Assembly: GCA_021740385.1 (NCBI GenBank)
Contig: JAIOZY010000045.1
Coordinates: forward strand, 1-41,063
Source: Prolixibacteraceae bacterium
GTDB lineage: Bacteria > Bacteroidota > Bacteroidia > Bacteroidales > Prolixibacteraceae
Length of the DNA stretch: 41,063 nt
Direction: 5' to 3'
Below are positions 1 through 6,769 of this stretch, piece after piece. Position 1 is the first letter of the stretch; every line of letters starts with the position of its first letter. The notes under the pieces were generated by a model. It made no database searches and had not been told where the DNA came from. It was given only the letters and a program-made list of their open reading frames with translations. Both the position numbers and the translations under genes were made by a program.

Positions 1-28
1 CATTAGGTTCGCTTTCATAATTGTGTAA

Positions 29-170
29 TTTTTAATATGGCGACATAAATATAACAAAAAAGGGAGCTAATAACAAAAAACAAATTAAAATACCATATAA
101 AATGCCTGTAATAGTAAATGTGCGGAAATTTTAAGACAAGTCCATTCCTGACATGTCGCCATATTAAAAA
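29..170. repeat. 142-bp element bounded by perfect 18-bp inverted repeats
   Basis: TTTTTAATATGGCGACAT at 29-46 is matched exactly, as its reverse complement, at 153-170. The 106 nt between are AT-rich and contain no open frame of note. The size and perfect termini resemble a miniature inverted-repeat element. No clear target-site duplication is visible in the flanks (tgtaa on the left, ctaca on the right). It could also be a long-loop RNA structure or a paired protein-binding site. Confidence 0.6.
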
Positions 171-462
171 CTACATTGTTCAATAATTTGTCTTTATCCT
201 AAAACAGCAGACTGCTTTTTCTGTAAAATTAATTAGCTGGATAAAATCATTGATTTGTCGGGGACACATTGTTATTTGATGATATAATCATTAAATAATG
301 AACCTATCACTTCGACTTCAATAATACTACTCAAAGATGCATAATTTGGCTACGCCGATCTTTGATTCTTGCAGAACTGAAAAGGTAATCTTCGGCATTC
401 TCCACAATCATAGCCCTTACCGAATTCTCATGTACATAATTTATCCGTTGGTCTATCATTTC

Positions 463-724
463 GGAAAATTATAATTATTTTGCAATGGCAGCGTAAAACG
501 CCTTAACCTGAACTATTCATAAATTATAAAAATATGAATAAAGTTCAGGTTAATCCCGACTTAGATAGCTTGTCCCGAACTTGATTCGGGAAAGTTTAAC
601 TTTTTTTAAAAAGTTTTACTGAATCTTAGTCGCTATCGGAGATAGGGATTATTCGTGAATAATCCGGGTTAAATTAATCCGGGGTAATAATTCCCGGCGT
701 AGGTTTTTAGACAGACTGCTGTTG
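463..724. repeat. Dispersed multi-palindrome repeat, copy A
   Basis: This segment is nearly identical to 2247-2514 apart from a short replaced block. It is built of consecutive inverted repeats. The first is a long hairpin with arms 503-521 and 533-553, differing by a 2-nt bulge. Then come TCCCGAA/TTCGGGA (573-591), an AACTTTTT/AAAAAGTT stem, CTATC/GATAG, and GGATTATTC/GAATAATCC (646-665). After the shared text both copies end in a GTTRGSG-like string and diverge. No frame is open across it. It may be a structured RNA, a non-autonomous mobile element or a chromosomal protein-binding repeat. Confidence 0.7.
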
Positions 725-1161
725 GCGGTAATTTAATGAAAAATCATCCAAAAGAATTCTTCAAATAATAAATTACTGGAAAAAGAAATAGAAGAGGAGA
801 TTGAATCACGAAATTTGAAATAAAAAAAACAAACCCGGCCACAGTAGTTTGTTCAATAAAAGAACGACTGCGCTATGGACGGAATGCAGAATTTAACAAT
901 AAAGATGAAGGTCATTTAAGTTGTTGTGATATAGATTGATGCAAAAATATGTCATTGGTAGCGTAGCGAAGCAATCTCTTTTTTTAAACCGGACAGTAAT
1001 GAAAATAAATGTTTAATTTTAGCCGTTGGTTATACCAAACGATGCCCCCGATGTTTGGGGGTGCGGCAGCGGAGTCATGCAGGGACAGAATCCTACTTTG
1101 AGAATCCAATTTATTTAATGAAAATGATAATGACATATAAAAGAATATAAGGACAAAAACC

Positions 1162-2082
1162 ATGGCAATCTCAACATCAAGAACAAAAGAAAAAGGTGAA
1201 ATCAGAATAATCACGGAGAAGTGTACTGGTTGTGGCAAATGTGTTGAAGTTTGCAAAGATTTTAGTATAATCCTCAAGGACAATAAAGTTGCTATAAGTG
1301 ACAACCCTGTATTTGGATGTATCGGCTGTGGACATTGTATGGCAATTTGTCCTACAGGTGCCATTCAAATATTTGGAAGAACAATATCACCAGATGCGTT
1401 GTTTTCTTTACCCTCCATCGGTAATACAGCCAATTTCGACCAATTGATTAACCTTTTTAAAAGAAGGAGAAGTATCAGGGAGTTTCTTGATAAACCCGTT
1501 GATTCTGAAATAATTGAGAAGATACTTGATGGTGCAAAGACATCTCCAATGGGATTACCCCCATCGGATGTAAATGTATTAATACTTGACAGCAAAGAAA
1601 AAACCAGGGAGTTTGCTGCTGATTTTTGTGATTACCTAAAGAAAATGCAGTGGTTCGTTTCTTCCTGGTTTTTGGCTTTTATGCGTCCGATTTGGGGAAA
1701 GGCAAATGCCGAAATGTTTAAAGGGTTTGTAAGACCTATGTTTGATGTTTATATAAAAAACATGGAGCAGGGAATCAACCTGGTTAATTACGATGCACCT
1801 TTGGCAATGTATTTTTATGGTTCGCCATATACCGATCCGGCTGATCCAATTGTTGCGGCTACTTCTGCAATGTACATTGCAGAATCATTAGGGCTCGGGA
1901 CTTGTATGCTTGGGGGAGTACATCCTTTAATTCAGAATGGCGGAAAAGCCAGAAAGTTTAGAAAAAAACATAAAATAAAATATAAAAGTAGAGAAGGATT
2001 GTTTGTTATATTTGGTTATTCCGGGATAGAATATAAAAAAGGAATCAATAGAACTTTTGCATCGACTACAATTATGAAATAA
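1162..2082 (+). CDS. Ferredoxin-nitroreductase fusion protein
   Basis: This is a 306-residue soluble flavoprotein that joins a bacterial 2x[4Fe-4S] ferredoxin to a nitroreductase-type FMN domain. The cluster ligands are visible as C21, C24, C27, C31 and C53, C56, C59, C63 in two CxxCxxCxxxC motifs. The nitroreductase part begins near residue 95 with the RRSIREF signature, and a glycine-rich stretch (SLGLGTCMLGG) lies near residues 247-257. Family knowledge suggests the ferredoxin half feeds electrons to the flavin domain; the substrate cannot be told. The ATG at 1162 follows an AAGGA string by about 8 nt. The gene stands alone, flanked by two copies of the dispersed repeat and followed by a terminator, so it behaves as a single-gene unit in an accessory region. 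Confidence 0.88.
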   Translation: MAISTSRTKEKGEIRIITEKCTGCGKCVEVCKDFSIILKDNKVAISDNPVFGCIGCGHCMAICPTGAIQIFGRTISPDALFSLPSIGNTANFDQLINLFKRRRSIREFLDKPVDSEIIEKILDGAKTSPMGLPPSDVNVLILDSKEKTREFAADFCDYLKKMQWFVSSWFLAFMRPIWGKANAEMFKGFVRPMFDVYIKNMEQGINLVNYDAPLAMYFYGSPYTDPADPIVAATSAMYIAESLGLGTCMLGGVHPLIQNGGKARKFRKKHKIKYKSREGLFVIFGYSGIEYKKGINRTFASTTIMK

Positions 2083-2132
2083 AAGCACGAACGCACAACA
2101 AATTAGAAATTAAGGCACAGTTAAGCCACAAT

Positions 2133-2167
2133 AAAAGGCAGTAAGTCCGGGACTCGCTGCCTTTTTT
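2133..2167 (+). terminator. Rho-independent terminator of the ferredoxin-nitroreductase gene
   Basis: AAAAGGCAG and CTGCCTTTTTT form a clean stem with a 15-nt loop, ending in a T run, about 50 nt after the stop codon. The A run on the other side means it could also work in the opposite direction. Confidence 0.8.
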
Positions 2168-2182
2168 AAGGGGGAACAATCA

Positions 2183-2514
2183 CCTATTGTTTCGTTTATA
2201 TCGTAAACGAAAAAACAAACATTTTTAGCTACTTAGCCCTGAAAAAGGAAAATTATAATTATTTTGCAATGGCAGCTTAAAACGCCTTAACCTGAACTAT
2301 TCATAAATTATAAAAATATGAATAAAGTTCATTCGCCAGCTGGCGAACCGACTTAGATAGCTTGTCCCGAACTTGATTCGGGAAAGTTTAACTTTTTTTA
2401 AAAAGTTTTACTGAATCTTAGTCGCTATCGGAGATAGGGATTATTCGTGAATAATCCGGGTTAAATTAATCCGGGATTATAATTTCCGGAGTAGGTTTTT
2501 AGACAGACTGCCGT
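2183..2514. repeat. Dispersed multi-palindrome repeat, copy B
   Basis: Positions 2247-2514 repeat copy A with very few changes. The left part, 2183-2290, instead matches copy C at 3481-3590. One block differs from copy A: the right arm of the first hairpin is replaced by TTCGCCAGCTGGCGAA (2332-2347), a perfect 16-bp palindrome. The copy lies between the ferredoxin gene and the MNT-HEPN pair. It has no open frame. Confidence 0.7.
2191..2211. promoter_or_regulatory. Dyad TTCGTTTA-n5-TAAACGAA
   Basis: A perfect 8-bp inverted repeat with a 5-nt spacer. The same dyad occurs at 3488-3508 inside another copy of the local repeat, and a looser version (TATATGGTAAACAAA) sits at 25143-25162 before the E2 gene. 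The form suits a dimeric repressor operator (for example TetR- or PadR-like). No regulator gene is adjacent, so the role is only inferred. Confidence 0.35.
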
Positions 2515-2602
2515 TAGGGTTAAGTGGAATTTTCAGCTTTGCGTTGCTTCTCAAACAATAAATATTGATTCATATTTCTTATATTTGGATAAAGATTTTT
2601 TA

Positions 2603-2923
2603 ATGACAAACGATAAGATTAAAATATTAACAGACTTAAAAATTGCCCTGATAAATCGATTAAATGACAATTTAGTTGATGTTGTTTTATTCGGTTCGCA
2701 ATTAACTGAAAATAAAAAAGATTCAGACTATGATATTTTAATCATTGTAAAAAACAAAACAAACTGGCGACTTGAGAGAGAAATTTCTGACGTATGTTTT
2801 GATATCGATTTAAAATATGGGATATTGACTGATACTCATATTTTAAGCAGAGATGATTTAGATTCTCCAAGAGGCAGACAACCAATTTTTAAGAACGCAA
2901 TTAAACAAGGATTTCACGCATGA
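2603..2923 (+). CDS. MNT-type nucleotidyltransferase (antitoxin-like)
   Basis: This is a 106-residue minimal nucleotidyltransferase. The catalytic motif reads GSQ at 31-33 and DSDYD at 40-44, giving the two metal-binding aspartates D42 and D44, with a third acidic position in the strand at D67/D69. Such proteins transfer nucleotides to a HEPN partner or to another substrate. The frame can be extended to a TTG at 2585, but the ATG at 2603 is preferred because it begins shortly before the conserved fold. The stop overlaps the next gene's start by 4 nt (ATGA), the usual sign of translational coupling in MNT-HEPN pairs. It may be a toxin-antitoxin or phage-defence module; the family also has members of unknown role. 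Confidence 0.8.
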   Translation: MTNDKIKILTDLKIALINRLNDNLVDVVLFGSQLTENKKDSDYDILIIVKNKTNWRLEREISDVCFDIDLKYGILTDTHILSRDDLDSPRGRQPIFKNAIKQGFHA

Positions 2924-3315
2924 TTGATGATAATGATAGGCAAGCATTGATAAAATATAGAATGGAGCAAGCTTTTGACGCTATCGATAATGTTGATTTT
3001 CTTATTAATTCAGATAAACTTACAATTGCAGTAAATCGGATTTATTACGGACTTTTTTATTCTGTTACAGCTTTAGCGGTAAATAACGGATTTGAGACAT
3101 CAAAGCACTCTCAACTTATAGGATGGTTTAATAAAGAGTTCATTGCAACAAAAAAGACCGATGCAATATTTGGTAAGATTCTAAGAAATGCATTTCAAAA
3201 TAGGACAAAAGGCGATTATGATGCCTACGTTACATTCCAAAAGGATGAGGTTTCCCAAATGCATGTTGAGATGATCGACTTTATTAATGAGATAAAAAGA
3301 CTTATAAGCATTTAA
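2920..3315 (+). CDS. HEPN domain protein, partner of the MNT nucleotidyltransferase
   Basis: This 131-residue, mostly helical protein matches the HEPN family that pairs with small nucleotidyltransferases. The recognisable stretch is RIYYGLFYSVTAL (about 40-52), then KHSQLIGWFNKEF and RNAFQNRTKGDYDAY. The HEPN RNase signature R-x4-6-H is not present anywhere in the sequence, so this is probably not a HepT-type ribonuclease. It looks instead like the group whose HEPN protein is thought to act as a substrate-binding or accessory subunit. The start overlaps the upstream stop by 4 nt. Inverted TTAGGGTTA/TAACCCTAA strings flank the pair (about 2514 and 3310). Confidence 0.78.
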   Translation: MIDDNDRQALIKYRMEQAFDAIDNVDFLINSDKLTIAVNRIYYGLFYSVTALAVNNGFETSKHSQLIGWFNKEFIATKKTDAIFGKILRNAFQNRTKGDYDAYVTFQKDEVSQMHVEMIDFINEIKRLISI

Positions 3316-3596
3316 CACCTAACCCTAAAGTATAATAATAATAGCCGATTCGGTAGTGTATTCAAGGGTTGTAGCCCGCTTCAACTTTTCTGTAACTTGG
3401 CAGGAAATTGCCTCGCATTCGGCTCCTATTCTTATACTAAACATCAGACTGTCAAAAAAATTTGAAAACTTTCTTAATAACTATTGGTTCGTTTATATAG
3501 TAAACGAAAAACCAAACATTTTTAGCCACTTAGTCCTGAAAAAGGGAAATTATAATTATTTTGCAATGGCAGCCGAAAATGCCTTAAAATATATTT
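3316..3596. other. Intergenic region carrying repeat copy C
   Basis: No gene is seen here. The stretch has a TAACCCTAA string just after the HEPN stop, about 150 nt of unassigned sequence, and then copy C of the local repeat, which runs up to the next start codon. A reading frame at 3356-3706 overlaps the following signal peptide and has no domain, so it was not called. Confidence 0.5.
3481..3590. repeat. Dispersed repeat, copy C (partial)
   Basis: This 110-nt stretch matches 2183-2290 (left part of copy B) closely, including the TTCGTTTA/TAAACGAA dyad at 3488-3508 and the string attattttgcaatggcagc. It then diverges immediately before the ATG at 3597. It lacks the multi-palindrome right part found in copies A and B. 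Confidence 0.65.
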
Positions 3597-4706
3597 ATGA
3601 AAATAACTCGTGTTTCCATTTTAATAATTTGTATTTTCTTATGCATTGCTTTTATTGCTGCAAATGGACAAGATTTAAAGAAAGAGAAAAACTTTTCACA
3701 GTATAAATTCCTGCCTTTTTACAATCTCAAAAAAATAGGCAATCCAACACTTTTTCAGGGAAATAGAAAGAAAGCAAAACACTTTGAAGGGTGGTATTTT
3801 AAAATGGTGGCGGAAGGTGGGGCCTCTATTCTTAGTGTGATACCTGGAATTTCATTATCGGCTGATGGAGAAGAACAGCATGCTTTCATTCAGGTAATTG
3901 ATGGCGTTACAGCTCAAACGAATTACTTCTCATTTCCAATTGAGGAATTTTCATTCTCAACAAAAGAGTTTGCCATTAAAATTGAAGATAATTATTTTTC
4001 AAAAGATAGTATTGTCCTTAATTTAAACGACAGTGATTGTTCTGTTTCGGGAAAAATAGTACATTCTAATACTATTGATTATAAATCAGGCAGATTATTT
4101 AATCCCGGAATAATGGGATGGTACCGATTCGTTCCTTTTATGGAGTGCTATCATGGAGTTGTAAGCTTGACACATAACTTAGAAGGCCAATTGATTTTAA
4201 ATAATAAAGTCAATGATTTTAATTGCGGCAGGGGATATATTGAAAAGGATTGGGGAGCAAGCATGCCATCGTCCTGGATTTGGATGCAAAGTAATAACTT
4301 TAGTGACCCCAACAGTTCACTAATGCTCTCAATTGCAGATATACCCTGGCTTGGAAAATCATTTAACGGATTTTTAGGTTTTTTTTATCATGATAATGAG
4401 ATATATCACTTTGCAACATATCGCCCAACAAAAATGGAAATAGAGATTACTGATTCAAATGCATTGAAGATAAAAATTGAAAATCGAAAAAATACTTTTT
4501 TATTGGATGTTAAATCAAATACAACAGGTTTACTTAAAGCCCCGGTTAATGGCTCCATGGATAGGAGAATCCCTGAAAGCATAGATGCTTTTATTCAGAT
4601 TACCATGTTGGATAAAGAGGGGGAAATAATTCTTATGGATAGTACTAATATTGCAGGACTGGAATTAGTGGGAGATTTTAAAAAATTTCAAGGTGTAATA
4701 GAATAA
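3597..4706 (+). CDS. Secreted tocopherol-cyclase-like protein
   Basis: This is a 369-residue protein with a clear N-terminal signal peptide (hydrophobic residues 6-22, ending near AANGQ). The mature part carries hallmarks of the tocopherol cyclase-like family: HFEGWYFKM near residue 62, and GRGYIEKDWGASMPSSWIWMQSN near 206-228. In plants and cyanobacteria the family closes the chromanol ring of vitamin E. Members in heterotrophic bacteria have no assigned substrate, and none is assigned here. Export makes a lipid-side role at the cell envelope possible but unproven. The gene stands alone; copy C of the dispersed repeat lies directly upstream. No terminator is seen after it. Confidence 0.75.
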   Translation: MKITRVSILIICIFLCIAFIAANGQDLKKEKNFSQYKFLPFYNLKKIGNPTLFQGNRKKAKHFEGWYFKMVAEGGASILSVIPGISLSADGEEQHAFIQVIDGVTAQTNYFSFPIEEFSFSTKEFAIKIEDNYFSKDSIVLNLNDSDCSVSGKIVHSNTIDYKSGRLFNPGIMGWYRFVPFMECYHGVVSLTHNLEGQLILNNKVNDFNCGRGYIEKDWGASMPSSWIWMQSNNFSDPNSSLMLSIADIPWLGKSFNGFLGFFYHDNEIYHFATYRPTKMEIEITDSNALKIKIENRKNTFLLDVKSNTTGLLKAPVNGSMDRRIPESIDAFIQITMLDKEGEIILMDSTNIAGLELVGDFKKFQGVIE

Positions 4707-5064
4707 CAATTGCTGTAATTTTTACCGGACACTACTGATAAATTTTGTATTTCCCTTGTGTATTAGGGCCTGCTATATAACTTAATGAAGGAATATGAAA
4801 ATTTTTTATGACTCGAATCGAGATTTCCCGGCTTGGTTTTATTCCCAGGTTATCTTTAAATTTGTTTGATTCAAAGAATCACGAGGACTTAGTGGCAAAT
4901 ATATTTTTAGCCAATGAGGTGCCAAGGCGCTAATATTCAACTTGATATATATTTTTAAATTAATCAGGTTCGAACTTAATTTCTTGAAAAAAGAAAAAGG
5001 GCAGATGCCTAAAGCAACTGCCCCTAAATCTAAAGAAACTCAATAAACAGAAAACTAACTGCGT
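4707..5064. other. Intergenic region between convergent genes
   Basis: No gene is seen. The region holds small palindromes (CTCGAATCGAG at 4812-4822, TGATTCAAAGAATCA at 4867-4881) and, at its right end, the terminator of the susCD operon. Confidence 0.5.
4984..5024 (-). terminator. Rho-independent terminator of the susC-susD operon
   Basis: Read on the minus strand, GGGCAG and CTGCCC form a stem around a 14-nt loop, followed by a T-rich tract (TTTTTCTTTTTT). It lies about 40 nt after the susD stop codon. Confidence 0.8.
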
Positions 5065-6729
5065 TTAAAATGCTTCGTATTGTTCTAACGAACCTCCGCT
5101 CAGGTCAATTTCCCTTTGGGGTAAAGGCTGAAATTCATTTACACCCTTGACAAATTCCCTGTTACCAAAGTCACTGTACGTAGGTTTATTCAATAATTCA
5201 TAAGCTTTATTCCAGCGGACAAGATCAAAGAAACGTTGGCCTTCGCCCGCAAATTCCAAGCGGCGTTCATGGATAATATCATCCAGGCTGACTGAAGTTA
5301 AAGCAGCCGGCTGTCCGGAATCTCCGCAATTCCTGGCACGTTCCCTTACTTTGTTTATGTACTGGAGTGCTTTGGCATTGTTGCCGTCCATCAGTGCTGC
5401 TTCGGCAGCTATCAGGAAAACATCGGAAAAACGGATCAACTTAACGTTACTGGGTGCCGTGTTCCAGTCTTTTTTCACATCAATGTATTCAGCAGCCGAG
5501 CATTCCCATTTGCGTTGGTAAGCCCCTGTTACACTGTTTTCGAAACAGATGGGATAACGGGCGCCACCGTTAATTTCAATCCATTGTTCTTCTTCAGCAC
5601 CTTCGTAGGCAATGGTGGTTGCCAAACGTGGGTCGCCCGGGTCGTATGCTTCAACCAGGTCGGGGTGGGGTATTCCCAGTCCCCAATAGGTTGTTGACTT
5701 TTTCGTGCCTTCTTCGTCGAAATAGTAGCGGGCACATGACCAGTTTGTAAGTGCGTGGCCACGGGCTTCTTCATAACCCAGGCCTTCCTGGATACAAGTT
5801 ATTTCAAAGACTGTTTCAGGGCTATAATCGCCTTCCGATGTAAAAATGTAGCGATAACCGTTAGTTTCCGGTCCCCTCCATGTTTCATATTTTTCGCCAT
5901 CGATACCCACCAGGTTGTATTTACCTGAATTTATTACGTTTTCAGCATACTCCAGTGCGTCGCCCCAACGTTCGTTAAGGTTTGCAAAACGGGGATCTGA
6001 ACCACCGTAATGCTTTGCATACGAAGATTCATACAAATACAAACGTGCCAGTAATGCCTGTGCTGCGCCTTTGGTAGCGCGTCCGTGTTCTTCGCCCCAG
6101 CCACCGCGTTCGGGCAGTACGGCCATGGCATCTTTACAATCCTTTTCAATCAGGTCGTAAATGTCCCTTAGTGGTGTACGCCCCATCTGGTATTCTGTTG
6201 GGCCTAAAACATGGTCAACCATCGGCACTTCACCAAAAACGATGGTAAGGTAAAAATGATTAAGCGCACGCAGGAACTTCGCTTCAGCAATTCGCTTATT
6301 TAACAGGGCAACGTCAACATCGGGATCGGTTTCCTCAATTCCCGGAAGTTTTTCGATGGCTATGTTGCAAAAGTTAATGCTCCTGTACATTGTACCATAT
6401 ACATTGTCACAAAATCCTTTTGAAGGATCTGTTTTTAAGTAATTAATTTCCTCAATATCGGCAACTTCGTTAACAAAGTCACCACCCGCCTCAAAGTCAT
6501 CGCTGGCCACATCGCCAAAGCACATTATCATGTCGCGGCCCCATGAGGCAACGTTGTTAAATTGTGAATAGCAGGCTATGATTGCCTGGTCGGCATGGGC
6601 CATGGTTTTATAGAAAGCTGCTTCGTTTTCGGCAGCAATCGGGTTTAATTCCAGAAAATCTTCACTGCAACTGTTCGATAATGAACCTGCAAACAGTAAG
6701 ATTATGAACAGATATATTTTATTTTTCAT
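5065..6729 (-). CDS. SusD/RagB-family nutrient-binding lipoprotein
   Basis: This is a 554-residue outer-membrane surface lipoprotein that lids its SusC transporter partner and captures a glycan or peptide ligand. The lipobox ends at C21 (SLSNSC), and the mature protein begins CSEDFLELNP, a typical SusD start. TPR-like helices follow. Near the C-terminus is the strongly conserved block HERRLEFAGEGQRFFDLVRW, and the length is usual for the family. It is the second gene of a two-gene operon, about 40 nt after susC, and is followed by a strong terminator. The ligand cannot be predicted, because no carbohydrate-active enzyme or peptidase is encoded beside it. Confidence 0.93.
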   Translation of the reverse strand: MKNKIYLFIILLFAGSLSNSCSEDFLELNPIAAENEAAFYKTMAHADQAIIACYSQFNNVASWGRDMIMCFGDVASDDFEAGGDFVNEVADIEEINYLKTDPSKGFCDNVYGTMYRSINFCNIAIEKLPGIEETDPDVDVALLNKRIAEAKFLRALNHFYLTIVFGEVPMVDHVLGPTEYQMGRTPLRDIYDLIEKDCKDAMAVLPERGGWGEEHGRATKGAAQALLARLYLYESSYAKHYGGSDPRFANLNERWGDALEYAENVINSGKYNLVGIDGEKYETWRGPETNGYRYIFTSEGDYSPETVFEITCIQEGLGYEEARGHALTNWSCARYYFDEEGTKKSTTYWGLGIPHPDLVEAYDPGDPRLATTIAYEGAEEEQWIEINGGARYPICFENSVTGAYQRKWECSAAEYIDVKKDWNTAPSNVKLIRFSDVFLIAAEAALMDGNNAKALQYINKVRERARNCGDSGQPAALTSVSLDDIIHERRLEFAGEGQRFFDLVRWNKAYELLNKPTYSDFGNREFVKGVNEFQPLPQREIDLSGGSLEQYEAF

Positions 6730-6769
6730 ACTTTCTTTTTTTTAAAAAGTTTTTGCTTCAGATTAATTA

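Larger units (their letters stand above)
1..1161. other. AT-rich intergenic region with repeats
   Basis: No convincing gene is seen in this 1.16-kb stretch. It holds an 18-bp inverted repeat pair near the left edge, one copy of the dispersed multi-palindrome repeat (about 463-724), and short non-coding or decayed-looking sequence from 725 to 1161. Positions 1045-1061 form a small CCCCC/GGGGG hairpin. The minus-strand reading frame at 984-1364 overlaps the ferredoxin gene and has no recognisable domain, so it is not called. Confidence 0.6.

Noticed and set aside
984-1364. 126-residue minus-strand frame overlapping the ferredoxin gene
   Set aside because: It is antisense to the cysteine-rich coding region and has no domain.
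3300-3480. Integron attC sites bounding the MNT-HEPN pair
   Set aside because: ACCTAAC follows the HEPN stop and GTTAGGG precedes the pair, but the matching GTTRRRY/RYYYAAC partners and paired inner boxes were not found, so a canonical attC call is not supported.
3356-3706. 116-residue frame across repeat copy C
   Set aside because: It crosses repeat DNA and overlaps the signal peptide of the tocopherol-cyclase-like gene in another frame.
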